Assembly: GCF_963678635.1 (NCBI RefSeq)
Contig: NC_087071.1
Span: 11,299,088 to 11,363,087, forward strand
DNA length: 64,000 bases
Reading direction: 5' to 3'
From: Symsagittifera roscoffensis
Taxonomy: Eukaryota > Xenacoelomorpha > Acoela > Convolutidae
Part shown: positions 10,785-22,599 of the stretch, in pieces
How positions within the stretch are numbered: position 1 is the stretch's first letter
Layout of the letters: each line of letters begins with the position of its first letter
Made by a program: the position numbers and the translations under genes
The notes under the pieces: model-generated
Seen by the model: the letters and a program-made list of their open reading frames with translations, nothing else
What the model was told of the DNA's origin: nothing
The model's database searches: none

Positions 10785-12433
10785 TTGACAATATTTAATT
10801 TTCAACACTCTCAAATAACACAGAACGAATTTGAAAAATTAGCCGATTTATGTTTAAAATATCCAACAGTTTTTGCAACATCTAAATTTGACGTTGGAAA
10901 ACTAAATTCACCAGTACATCTACCTTTGAAACCTGATGCAATTTTTAAAAAACAAGCAGCAAGTGAAGTACTAATTCACTTACATGATAAAGTAAATAGA
11001 TTACTTGACATTTTGGAACAATTTGAAATCATATCTCCAGTAAATAAAGAAGAACAGCCAAAAAAAACACCTCCATTAACCCAGTTATCATCCTAGCTAA
11101 AGGAGAATCACTAAAAATAGTTCTAGACGCTAGATATCTCAATTCACTCATTGATGAATCTAAATGTAATTGGCCTATTGAACCCATTCAAGTAATTCTA
11201 ACAAAAATAAACGTTATATATTTCACAACCGTAGATATGAATAGTGCATATAATCAAATGTCATTAGACAAACAATCACGGCGATTGACACAATTTGTTA
11301 TTGGAAATCAACAATACGATTTCAATAGATTATTCTATGGAATATCCAAAGGACCAGCAGCTTTTTCAGCTTTTATGAGTAAAATTTTTGGACTATACTC
11401 AAGAAAAATACTCATGAAATACTCAAGAAAAATGCAATCACATACTTAGATGATATTTTCATGCAATCACAAACCAAGGATGAAATGTTTATAGTTTTAG
11501 AACAATTTCATCAAATTTTAAAAAACGAAAACATGAAAGCAATCCAGGACAAATCTCTTTTTTTTTCAACACGCATACAATTTCTTGGACATTTTATTGG
11601 GAGAAATACTATAACTCAAATAAAACCACAAGCAGTTGCTATTTAAAAACTCCAGCCACCTCCAAATAAAAAGAAAATCCAAGAATTCCTTGGAAAATTA
11701 AATTTCTTAAATAAATATGTATACAAAATGCAATCATACTTAAGACCATTCTATAACATACTTAGACAGCAAAACAACTTTGAATGGACAACAGATCATC
11801 AAACACGATTTGAGGAATTCAAAAAACTTCTAACAGAACAAATATCAAATACAATTCCAGACCCAAATCAACCATTTTATGCAATGTGCGATGCTTCAAA
11901 TTTTGGCATCGGCGCAGCATTGTTACAATCACACAATGGAACGAATAAAATGAATCTCATATCAGTAAATTATCGCTTATTTACATCAGCTTAACTAAGA
12001 CTCTCTACCCTTATGAGAGAATGCACAGCTATAATATATACTCCTACAGAATATGAATTTTTGATACTTGGATAAAAACTTCCAACAGTTTTTTTACGGA
12101 TCACAAACCTATCATATTTTTTTTACACAAAAATGAAATCCAAACCACAGAGTTTGCAGATTTCAATTAATTTCAATGAAATTTCTAAACTTACGCATAG
12201 TTTGGACAGCAGGAAAAAACCATGCACTACCTGATACACTTAGTGGAAATACACCACCTGAACTACTAACAAGAAAAACAACAGTTGAAGTACCACAAAA
12301 TATAAAATTCTATCTCACTAAAAATGAAACCTCACCACGATTAGAATGTAAGTATGTAGTAAAAACTGACATAGATCAATCACAAAAAAAACAATTTACA
12401 ACATTTCCCACTCTATTTAGATTGTCAAAATAA
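10785..12433 (+). pseudogene. pol: Reverse transcriptase and RNase H of a Ty3/gypsy-type pol
   Basis: The RT domains are in order over several frames. The N-terminal finger (10785-11096) contains LNSPVHLPLKPDAIFKKQ. A segment with SLKIVLDARYLNSLID (11106-11160) and FTTVDMNSAYNQMSL (11221-11265) carries the first catalytic Asp. FNRLFYGISKGPAAFSAFMS follows, and the YLDDIF box is at about 11446-11463. Continuing are FLGHFIGRNTITQIKP, then the RNase H start FYAMCDASNFGIGAALLQ (about 11875-11930), and the connection motif VWTAGKNHALPDTLS at about 12200. At least four frameshifts or stops break it (near 11080, 11410, 11643, 11990). The RT lies in the usual gypsy order between protease and integrase. 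Confidence 0.85.
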
Positions 12434-14460
12434 TCACTATGAAGTTGATTTATTAGGTACATCCTTATTTAGACCAATTCCATATTCAAAAAACAATGGA
12501 TTAAAACCGTGGATTAAAAACAAAACCCAACAAAAATAAATTAAACAACAACCACACAAAAAGGACCCCTTTCCAATAATAGAAAAAGAAATATTAACTG
12601 ACAACATAAATTTATCAGAACCATTACCAAATGATTCAAAATATACCATAAATCAAGTTTTTAATCTTCATGACCCACATGACACGATACCCCTATCAAA
12701 ACTTCAAGTAGTCAATACTTTACTACCAACAACAGAGAAAATTACACTAAATTTATTACAAAAAAACCAAAATCTTGACCCTGTTATCAACAACTCAAAT
12801 CATGGCACAAATATAAAATTAAACCAATAAAAGCTGATACCACAATTTTAGGAAATAAAACACTCCTTCGATATTGCAGAAATTTTAAACAACACTACTT
12901 TAAATGAAAACACAGATCTTCTAGAATATCAAACACTGATTTTAAAGTACCCTGTCTTCTTATAAGCATGATGTTGATATCATTCAATACGTCACATACA
13001 CTACATACAAAAGGACACTCAGGATCAGAAAAGACATACTCTAATTTTACTCAAAATTTTTACTTCCCAAATTCACCAAGTTGGATCAAAGCCTTGTGTA
13101 ACGACTGTATAATATGTCAATTAAATAAACATTACCAGAATCAAAAGCAAATTGCACAAAAACAAGAGTTTAAAGGACAAAGTCTATATTTTAATCATAG
13201 AATTTCATTTGACACAAAAGGACCAATTTCACCATCCTCCGAAGGAAACTCTTATATAATGGTCATTGTTGATGCATTTACGCATTACGTAGCACTCAAC
13301 CCAGTACCACATTGTAATGCTTATTACGCATATACTACACTTTACAAACATTGGATAGCTAAACTCGGATTACCCGAAATCTTATTTACAGATAACGGTA
13401 CAGAATTCTTAATTAATGAAATCATCACACTATGTCACTTATATAAAATCAAACATGAACCACATACATCTGATGCACCTTGGACAAACGGACTAGTCGA
13501 AGGTATGAATCGTTCAATACAAGAATACCTTAGACGTATCATTAATGGAAACGATACACGATACACCAAATGGTCAGCCGATGTAAATTATTCACTTTGT
13601 TTTATAACACACAAATCACAACAACATTAGAAACGTCACCATACGAAATGGTATTTAATCAAAAACCACGAAAAGCAATTATGTTCACAGCAAATGCTCA
13701 CAAAAATACACAAGCTTATTGTCAACCAGATATAGATTCAATATGTTATAATCTACCATTACATACACATGATTAAGATCACTTTCTTCATTCACAAATT
13801 TTAAAATTAACTTCCGACACACATACCGAATGGATTTTAAATAGAGATAAAAATTATAATGAAATATACCAAAAAGTAACAAAGAAATTGTTACAAAGAC
13901 AAAACGCCAGTAACCAAATTAATTCACGCTCGGAACATTTTTTTTACTTCCCAATTTCACTACACAAAAAAGAATTTCTAAAAAATTAAAACCACTCCAA
14001 AAAGGACCATATCAATAATTGATAAACCCACTCAAGTAACATACAAACTTTATGACTCCAGTAAAGAAGAAATTGTTCAACATCGTAACAACCTTTTACC
14101 TTAATATTCACAAGAACACGCACTTTGCGAATTAACTCAATTTTATTCATTCACAGGCTTATAAATTATTCAAAACATTCCAGAAATTGAACAAAATCAA
14201 AACATCGATAAAAACAAGAATCAAAAAACAATTCAACAAAAAAATCAACAAGCCCCCTAAACATCTTATACACCAGAAACAAAAACATCTCAAAAGGAAA
14301 AAAAAATAGGAAAATGACAGAAAAGATTTTACCACAGGATCAACAACAAAAATCTGAACATAGAGAATCATCGCGACTTAGAAGTCAGCCCGAAAAAATT
14401 ATAAAACATTCATTCCACAATCTAAATTATTAAAGAAAGTTGAATTTCAAAAACTACTTT
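12434..14460 (+). pseudogene. pol: Ty3/gypsy-type integrase and pol C-terminus
   Basis: After a broken spacer (12434-12967), the frame 12968-13630 encodes the integrase. The HHCC zinc finger is HTLHTKGHSG..CNDCIICQ. The D,D-35-E core has its first Asp in ISFDTKGPISP, its second in FTDNGTEF and its Glu in LVEGMNRSIQEYL. All three catalytic residues are present. A frameshift near 13600 moves into 13570-13776 (TSPYEMVFNQKPRK). The C-terminal region up to about 14460 is broken but still readable (SRLRSQPEK near the end). This is the best-preserved domain of the element. The minus-strand frames here are shadows. Confidence 0.87.
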
Positions 14461-15278
14461 AATTTTAATTAATATCAAGATTCTTTTTAATCACTTTGAA
14501 TTCTCACATTTTCGTAATAACATGCTGAAAACACATTTGAACAATTCTAGTTCAAAGTCAGCCAATAGAATTCACTCATAATTATCACCTTATTGACACC
14601 AACACAACTTTTTTAGCCGATAGATATTAATCTCCAGGCATATCTATAACTATAATTTTAAGACCTCCAGGTCAAAAAAAGGCAACCTGCTAAAAATTGG
14701 CAAATAAAATAAACACGATTTCAATATTACAACCCTCTCCTATCAAGTAATTCAAAGATCAACAATATTTTCCCAACCCAGACCTCAAAAACTCTCCAAC
14801 CAATAATAGCAAATTAGCCTAAAGAGCAAAAAACACATGATCATTTGGCCTAAAGTACAATAATCTCCAAGATACCCCCAATCATCCACTAAATAAAAAA
14901 CAAAACAATGAAGACCTCCCGAACACCATAAAATAACCCCTCGACAATATTTGACAAAACCCCACCCACTTGTCAAAAAATCAATAAATAATCCGACCAC
15001 ACGTGAATTTAGCCCCAAAAGCTTTTAAAAAAATTCGACGGAACGAATCATTTCTTCAATGCTTTTCTCCATAACAGTCGAAAACTTTAATCAAAGAATT
15101 TCAGATGTTATCATAAAATTTTCCATACTTCTTAAATTTTCTATAATCTTTTTAGCTGAAACTTTCCAAACTCTAGTAATTCTTTTTATAATTTTTTGCA
15201 ACTTTTTTAAATTTTCCATTCCCTATTCGAAATATATTTGATCACTTCCACAGGTACGATAACTTTAAGTCCATTTAA
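14461..15278 (+). other. Pol-to-downstream spacer with a short hydrophobic ORF
   Basis: AT-rich and mostly stop-filled. One plus-strand ORF (15059-15241, 60 codons) is almost entirely hydrophobic and Phe/Ile-rich, with a stretch like a membrane helix (LVILFIIFCNFFKF). Its status as a gene is doubtful, because low-complexity AT-rich DNA readily gives such ORFs. Confidence 0.3.
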
Positions 15279-15434
15279 ATGTTTCGAACCATCTTTAGTA
15301 GAGCTGATATTTTTCTACTATTCGTAATTTTTCTCACATTATTAACATCCCTAATCATGACAATGTGCATATGTATAAAAAAAGGCAATCATCATATTCG
15401 CTTTAGCAAGCATCCTTTTAATTCTTTTCATTGA
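15279..15434 (+). CDS. Small membrane-protein ORF of the retroelement
   Basis: A 51-codon ORF with an ATG start (MFRTIFSRAD) and one clear membrane helix, IFLLFVIFLTLLTSLIMTMC, followed by basic residues (IKKGNHH). At the AAAAAAA run near 15380 a one-base shift opens a second hydrophobic stretch (FALASILLILFIEEYY) ending at about 15468. The ancestral product may therefore have had two membrane segments. It sits directly before the long Pro/Thr-rich frame at 15477. Function is unknown; a signal/anchor peptide or a small accessory membrane protein are both possible. Confidence 0.35.
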   Translation: MFRTIFSRADIFLLFVIFLTLLTSLIMTMCICIKKGNHHIRFSKHPFNSFH

Positions 15435-15476
15435 AGAATACTATAGCAAACATAAATTTTCCCTTTAAAAAGTTGA

Positions 15477-16709
15477 AAACTCAAATATCTTTTCAAAATT
15501 GCTAATCAACCACCACCACACCAACCCCCACCAACAACTTCCCAAGAAAACCCAATAACACCTACAACTACCCAAAACCCCCAATCATCAAAACGCTTTT
15601 CTTTTCAAGACAACCCTTACACATTTGAAGAAAGACACGCACGATTATCTGAACCATTAGAACCAGTTGTTCGCCATGCACCTTTAAGCGATTCACAATA
15701 CGAAACGACCTATAATCTTTATCCCACTCTACAACAAGATCTTAATAGAGTAAGACATATTAGTCAAAACCAAAATACACTTGAAATAAATAGACAAATC
15801 GTACATCCAAGACGAAACAGAATTTTTCAAACCCCCAGAGTTCGTTTTAATATACCTCAATCACCGACACCAATCCCCTCAGATCTTTCTAGTAGCACAC
15901 TACCAGAAACTCCCACACTTGCTTCACAACAAATCATTTCAAATCTTCCATCAGGTTATTTAGGTTCAACTCCCACATCAGAACAAATTAGAGAAAACCC
16001 TTTTAACCCCCCAGAATCCACCGAACGCCTACCATATTGGTTATCACCCTCATACACTCAAGGTGAACAAAATATAGTAAACGAACCAATAGATACTTCT
16101 ACTGACACAACATCATCAACCCTAGCAGGAACACTTTCCCTTCCATTAACACCATCAATAATTCAAATATCACCAACACTTTTTCCCCTAAATTTTCCAA
16201 CAAATCTTGACGCCAGATACCAAGAACCATCATCCACAAATAACCCCTTACGTTTAGATTGGAATACATTCCTAGCACCTCCCCCATTATTTGGACAACA
16301 TCAAGAAATTAGTAGACTTTCGAATTGGGCACTAAATAGACTACAATATATCCACAAAAATAATCAAGAACATAATATCCAAATACTTCAACAAAAAAAT
16401 CTCGCACTAAAAATCGAAAATACAGTAAGACTTAACAATATTGTTCAACACCCCTTCCCCCTAAGCCCACCAAATATAACAGCTCAATATTTACCTCCCC
16501 CATTTATGACAACTGAAATCATACATAAATGCGATAGATATACCAAAAAGACAATTGGATATATAACTTGTTATAGCCCATATTCAGGATTATCTTTTAA
16601 CGATTTTCACATTCCAACACCTTCTTTTCCTAATTTTTTCCAGACAAAATCAAAATCCGTCTCCTCGCACAGGACCTCAGGTTTTATTAGTAACACACTA
16701 CGATTGTGA
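15477..16709 (+). CDS. Long ATG-less open frame, Pro/Thr/Gln-rich protein of the retroelement
   Basis: From the stop at 15474-15476 to TGA at 16707-16709 there are 410 sense codons without interruption, although no ATG occurs until 16506. Visible order: a Pro/Thr/Gln-rich N-terminus (QPPPHQPPPTTSQENPITP); a segment with RHARLSEPLEPVVRHAPLS; a second Pro/Ser/Thr-rich part; LDWNTFLAPPPLFGQHQEI; a probable helix/coiled coil (LNRLQYIHKNNQEHNIQIL); and a Cys-containing end (IIHKCDRYTKKTIGYITC). Conservation of such length in an otherwise broken element, and codon use matching the pol genes, indicate a real former gene. Translation probably came from a spliced start or by frameshift from the small membrane ORF. 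It lies where env would start, but the low-complexity composition prevents a family call. Confidence 0.6.
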   Translation, partial: KLKYLFKIANQPPPHQPPPTTSQENPITPTTTQNPQSSKRFSFQDNPYTFEERHARLSEPLEPVVRHAPLSDSQYETTYNLYPTLQQDLNRVRHISQNQNTLEINRQIVHPRRNRIFQTPRVRFNIPQSPTPIPSDLSSSTLPETPTLASQQIISNLPSGYLGSTPTSEQIRENPFNPPESTERLPYWLSPSYTQGEQNIVNEPIDTSTDTTSSTLAGTLSLPLTPSIIQISPTLFPLNFPTNLDARYQEPSSTNNPLRLDWNTFLAPPPLFGQHQEISRLSNWALNRLQYIHKNNQEHNIQILQQKNLALKIENTVRLNNIVQHPFPLSPPNITAQYLPPPFMTTEIIHKCDRYTKKTIGYITCYSPYSGLSFNDFHIPTPSFPNFFQTKSKSVSSHRTSGFISNTLRL

Positions 16710-18723
16710 AGAAAACGAACAAAAAACACTACATAAATATGAGAAAAATCAAGTAACACAATGCAAATCCGAACCACAAGCTAGAGAAACAACTAACAAA
16801 GTAGCTACATCATACTCAAAAGCTCGAGCAACAACAATTACCGGCTATAAAATCACGGCGACATTTCCGAAAAGAAAGTACATTGTTCACAAGTCTCAAA
16901 AAATGGAAATAAAACCGACTTGATCACGAATCTTTCTATCAGAGCAAGATAGAAAGACTTTCACATCTACAACCCGAAGATTGTAAAAATAAACTACTCA
17001 GATTAAACTTAACGTCAAACAAAAACTCAAACAGAAAAATAGTAAACTTTCAAGTTTTCACAGACTCCGCACACCAAGCAGAACTTGAAAGATACCAAGG
17101 ACACATTAAATTAGACGAAAAATACCCATACAAGGGCGCACACGGACAATCAACTTTTGATCTTCAGGATAAAAATTGAATACCACACATTGGAATAAAT
17201 AATCCTTCAAACTGCAAAGCAGATACAAAAAAAAACGATAAAAGAAACAATTTTTTTGATTGGAAAATACAACTTGAAAAAAAAACAACTCACACGAGAA
17301 TTGAATGATAACACTATAACCTACCAAGGAATCAGACTACCATGCATAAATGATCATGGTTACTGTGATCCTACTACTAGGACACAAGCAACAACTGTCT
17401 GGTTTCCCAAAGACACTTGTACGACATTCCAAGTAGCAAAATACACACTAGAATGATAAAATTTCATCAAAAAATTTTTATCGAATCAATACCGTTTGAA
17501 AAGGTAAACCCAAATCAAATAAGACAAAAAAATCATAAATTTAGAAACATCAATAATATAGAAAATAAGTTACCACGTTTCCAAATCTATCAAGAAACAG
17601 AACTCATGTAGATATAGAAATCCACTCTACAAAACACAATATTCTGAAATACTTGTCGAATACGAACAAGGTTTCGATATGAACACTGGAAAAATAATAA
17701 AGGGTCGCCACGCGACACATCATCCTCCAAATGATGGAAGCTCATACATCCCAGTAAACCTTCTAAGAAACACAGGAAACACTCGTGCAAAAATAAAACC
17801 ACAAGACACAGACAGTACACAACTACAAGAACAATCACTTACGACACAACACATATTTTGGCGCAATTCATTATGACATCCAGTTAGACATGAAATTAGA
17901 CAACACAATTAGTAGAATTTTTCAAGAAATGTTACTCTCAGAATCTCTCAGAATTAGAAACACTACATCAACTATGTGAACTAGAAAGAACACAGATTTT
18001 ACAATCGCTAGCACTAGCAGTTCTAAAAATACCCTACGCAGGATATTTACTATCCGAAAATAGATCAAATTCCCTTGATTCTGAAGGAAACATCTTATGG
18101 TTTTATACTTGCAACAAAAAAGTATCACCTTTATATGTTTTCGAAGATAAACATTGTTACAAACGCATCCCAATTTTCTATAAAAATAATGTACATTTTG
18201 TTGATACACTTTCAAGAAGAACATATTTTTGGGATACAGCAGTCCCATGTGGATCAGAAAATTTCCACAATGTTGTACAATTAAATCCCGACAAAAAAAT
18301 ACTACCTACTTACACCATGTCCCACGAAAGTTTTCACCCGAAAGTATTAGAGCTATTGCTGGCAATCCAAATATCGATTTACAATACATAGGAATCTACT
18401 CTAAATCAGATATACAACATCACATTCATACACAACAATTTCAAGAACTACTAACACGAATGGACACTAGACAACGACAACCAATAGATCAAAATTTATG
18501 CAAACTTGCAGAAATCACAGGCTTTTCAGACATTTACACATAAGATTACAGCGGATATTTTAAAGATATTAAGGACTAGATATATATTTAAACGGCGAAA
18601 ACTATAGACCACATGATATCTCACCATTAAATTTTTCTAGCTTCGTAATTTTGAAAAACGAAATTCTTGCCTTTCTAGGATGGCCCTTTTACATCTTAAA
18701 ATAGATTAACTGTTTTATACGCA
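16710..18723 (+). pseudogene. Decayed env-like region of the retroelement
   Basis: Several plus-strand frames in succession carry non-random, Cys-containing protein sequence: ECEENEQ-type acidic sequence after 16690, GYCDPTTRTQATTVWFPKD near 17355, GRHATHHPPNDGSSYIPV near 17705, YVFEDKHCYKRIPIFYKN near 18135 and FSPESIRAIAGNPNID near 18335. Together they span about 670 codons and lie between pol and a membrane segment at 18724. That is the position and layout of a retroviral-type envelope precursor (ectodomain, then anchor). At least eight frameshifts or stops break it. I do not recognise the glycoprotein family. The env assignment is an inference from position and layout. Confidence 0.45.
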
Positions 18724-19194
18724 ATGTTTAACTTTATTGGATTTCTTTTCTCATTTTTGAAAGGAATCTATTACACATGCGCACTACATAAACAAGTAAA
18801 CCGACAAGCAAGCGTAGCACGCATACTATTTGCAGGATTTTTTGGAATTTTTTCCGCATCAGTAAACAAAATACTTTTAGACGCACAAATAAAAGAATAT
18901 AATACAAAACTATCAACAAAACCGAACACTTATGACGAATCACAAAACAATAGAAATGCATCACCCACAGCACCACAATTACCAAATTTACATCACAACC
19001 AACCATTATCATTAGTCTCACGAATTTCTAGAAATCTAGCACTCACAAACCCTACCAATTTAAGATCTAATTATAAACAAAGTCCCATTCACCATGTAGT
19101 AACACAACATTCCCAAAATGACGATACATATGAACAAATAATCGAACAGCCCCATACCACCACTCTTCAATCTCAAAATAATCTTTTTTTTTAG
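18724..19194 (+). CDS. Membrane-anchor/cytoplasmic-tail ORF, probable env C-terminus
   Basis: A 156-codon ORF. Its N-terminal hydrophobic segment (FNFIGFLFSFLKGIYYTCA, residues 2-20) and a second one (ARILFAGFFGIFSASVNKIL, about residues 33-52) are followed by a polar Asn/Gln/Pro/His-rich tail. In-frame codons upstream of the ATG continue to a stop at about 18697, and the neighbouring frame carries ILAFLGWPFYIL. This ORF is therefore probably the downstream end of the broken env-like gene rather than a separate protein. The polar tail would face the cytoplasm. Confidence 0.5.
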   Translation: MFNFIGFLFSFLKGIYYTCALHKQVNRQASVARILFAGFFGIFSASVNKILLDAQIKEYNTKLSTKPNTYDESQNNRNASPTAPQLPNLHHNQPLSLVSRISRNLALTNPTNLRSNYKQSPIHHVVTQHSQNDDTYEQIIEQPHTTTLQSQNNLFF

Positions 19195-19200
19195 CCCACG

Positions 19201-20997
19201 ATGAGCAGACAAATTGGATCACTCAACCGTTCAAACTCCCACCCTGCCAATCTCCAAAACCCAATTCCCATCATTCCACTTTTGCTTTCCCGCCTCCTGA
19301 TTCACCTCACATTAAAACATCATCCGGCATGAATTCTGACGCTAACTCAGATAATACAATTTTTCAAAATATCTCCCAATTTAAAAACTCCTATTTAGAA
19401 ACCCCCGATGAATTTGCAGACTCCGAACCATCCCCTTTCTCAACCCAGCTCCTCTACCTTCCTAAAACCTCCCTTTCAACCCATACACTCCCAATCCCAT
19501 TGTGTATCCCCCTCTACCCCTCCTCACGTTTCCCAAGTAGCTCCAACCTACTCCCCTCTTACAACTGAACGATCCACAAACAATTCCCCTGACAACACCC
19601 AAATTTCTGATGAACTAAACAATCTCATAACACTACAACAACAAATACAAAACCCTCACACCCTAACTATTCATCAATTATCATCAACAATAACGTCAGC
19701 AAACCCGCCAACTCCTACACCTACTTCAGACTACACCCCATCACTAGCTCAGTCATCCACATCAACACAATCATCAACCAGTACTAGCCGCGCTTGTAGA
19801 ACCTTTAAACGAAAATTCCCCTATCACCCGTTTCCATCCAAACCCGGAATTGCCCGAGAATACATCAATCACCCAACTCATACCAATACTACCAAATACC
19901 TCCAAGTAACCTTACCCTTATTTCCCCAAAATACATATAATCACCCCGACCCTAACCCTGGACAACATAACTTTGTAGACGAACATGTATTAATACCATC
20001 ACTTCACTGGACATCCTATTATAATTTTACAAGTTCCCTTGGTTTACCACTCCTTAACACCACACAAGACATTGAAAGAAATAAAAACGAATTTTTAAGA
20101 CTAACTACAGCACTAACCCATCGAAAATTCACGCACGTAGGATTTAAAAAACTAGTAAACACATTAACCGCACCTCAAGCTAACGAATACTCAATCAATC
20201 ATTATGACCACAACATCATCCGAGCTAACCAAGATCAAGTCCTTGACGACGATCGATCCGCTAACCCACTATTAACCAAAAAAATATTTATTAAAACACC
20301 TTATTTATTCACAATTAGCATACTAGACAAGAAACATGATCATATCATCTCAGAAGCACTTTCCGATAATCAAGCTCACGAATCATTTTACGACAAATTT
20401 TAAAGTTTTTTCACTAACCTTTCACTTCCCTACACCAAAAGAACGTGATTTGCACTGTTCACACGACATCATGTTAAGAACTAAACAAACACACAACTAC
20501 ACTTATTATCGTTTCAATCAAAATAATTTGACTTGCACACGCCATCACGACAACCCCACCATAGATTTCAATTCATTAACTCCAAATTTACATCACCGTT
20601 TTTTCTTATTTTCACATATTGTTTTAAAAGTACTGACTTTCAAGGCATCCTCCGTAATTATGATCCCATCATGCAAATGTATATATTCTGTCCCCTCACC
20701 AAAAACTTCAATGTAGAAGACTCTCGACCACTAATTGTTCCGCATGAAAACATTCAACCTATAGAAATACCAATTTTAGAATTCATCCACAACACTAAAT
20801 ACAATCACAAACTTTATAATCTAATCCAAATCACACCTCATGAATTCTCTGTTGGCACCGAAGAACTAAAAACCATTCATGCACTCCAATTGCTTCGGCC
20901 ACTGCTTCAGACAAAATTACAACTAACCTTTCTTTATAAATGTTTTTCTTTTTCTTTAGTGTTCACATCACGATCATCTGCAAACAAGAAAAAATAA
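19201..20997 (+). pseudogene. Additional long gene downstream of env-like region, frameshifted
   Basis: An ATG at 19201 (MSRQIGSLNRSN) opens a frame that is lost after about 45 codons. Coding character continues in 19329-19568 and then in a 331-codon ORF at 19408-20403. That ORF has a Pro/Ser/Thr-rich first half, then a more globular half with RTFKRKFPYHPFPSKPGIA, FVDEHVLIPSLHWTSYYNF and a short basic/aromatic end. After a frameshift near 20400 it continues in 20533-20997 (YDPIMQMYIFCPLTKNF, then ending in Lys). The total is about 600 codons of one decayed gene. A gene of this size after env is not part of the standard gypsy set. No family is recognised. Confidence 0.5.
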
Positions 20998-22589
20998 ATA
21001 AAAACACAAAACGTTTTTTATAAATTATAAATTTTCCCTAACCAACAGAATGAATTTCTTAACTAAATAATGCAGTAAAAGTTCTTTCCCACAGTAGTAA
21101 ATTAATCCATAAATGATTTTCCCTAATGTAGTAAAGTTCAATACAATGAAAATCAATTAATAATTTCGACCCCCACAAAGCAGTAAGATTCAATTTTTAA
21201 GTAGTAAATTTATACAAGAAGAGATCAGTACTAACTTTTTCAATCGCTTCTTTCTGCTCACTCGCACAAGAATTCTATCCAAACTCGTCCAGCTCGCCCA
21301 CGACGAATTGTTTAAAATAATGAATTCAAATTTTAGCTTTCACTAACAACAACTCAAACAAGCGATAACAAGTTTCCAACTTTCTCTTAACCCACTTAAA
21401 AAGGAATTATATAACAACATAAACTAACCAACGCAGCTTACTAAACACCAAAAACCACAAACTAAAAGCATGACTAAGAAAAGAAAACCAACGGTACCAA
21501 AACCGGATTAAACCAGCTTAAGAACTGGATAATTTATTCTTTTGAAGACTATTGACAAGTCTAAAAAAGAAATAACAAAACACCAAAAAGCCGCAAGACA
21601 AACCCAAACCAAACAAACTGATTTTTAGGAAAAGGACACAACCAAAAACAACAAAAGAAAAACCAGTAATAATATATCATAAAACGTTAAACCAAAACAG
21701 GAACCAAAAAAAACACCATGCAATCATACCCTCACTCCTGGCCTAACCCACCAAAAGAGGACGTCCTGAGCATGCTCTATAGCCAGCCTTACCCACCGTG
21801 CTAGAGCCAAGCTTTGTGACTACTCCATATTTTGACATGAGGTACTTAAGGGTGAGTAACTCTTAAAAATAACAGAACTAAAATTAAAACGCTTTTGCGA
21901 TAATAACTAAAAGAAATCATAACTAAAAACCAAATTAACAAAAACTTTATAAATTGTAAATCATATAATGCAGTATATAGATCATACACGACCACAAAGA
22001 CGAGCATCAAGAAACTAGACGACTCAAGAATGCCTCACACTTAATCTACAGAATGGCTAAACACAACCGACATGCCGCTCACAATCACAACTCAAAAGTA
22101 TTTGAAGTACGACTTGACTTCGCAGAAAAGGAATTCATTGAATCAGACCAATGACCACCTCGATGTTCAAGTATAGGTACAGATCCGATTTACAAGGCAT
22201 TCCCTCCAAACTCAATCTTCACGCCATTCCGAGACAAGAACGCGGAACACAGTCAATTCTCCGCCGAAGGAGAACGAACAATCATAACAAACCATCTTGA
22301 AATCAGATTGATTTGGTTGGCGGTCACAGTCATTGTCGACCAACAACTAACAACTTCAAGTCGACGATTCCAGCTTCCTGGAGCTTTCTTCTCCTATAAC
22401 GGAACAAGAAAAGATGCTCGCCAAATACCAACGATCATCGTCCATCCTTCATTACAGATAGAAGATAAAAGATTCAAAAACTCTGTAAACCCCGGATGGG
22501 TGGAACCAGATCTAAACTATATTTTATTATTGGATTTTTTATCACTATAAAATATTTAATACTAACCAATCATGATTCATCTAACTAAC
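20998..22589 (+). other. A-rich noncoding tail of the retroelement
   Basis: No convincing gene. The stretch is very A/C-rich on the plus strand like the upstream ORFs, with scattered GCAGTAAA/CAGTAGTAAATT motifs at 21070-21220. An 80-codon ORF at 22308-22550 (MIWLAVTVIVDQQL) is isolated and unrecognised. I take this stretch as the 3' untranslated part of the element. Confidence 0.4.
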
Positions 22590-22599
22590 AAACCACTTA

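Noticed and set aside
7328-18248. Numerous Cys/Phe/Leu-rich minus-strand ORFs (for example 7723-8040, 9098-9415, 17922-18248)
   Set aside because: They are shadows of the A/C-rich retroelement genes on the plus strand. Their odd composition is the complement of that bias.
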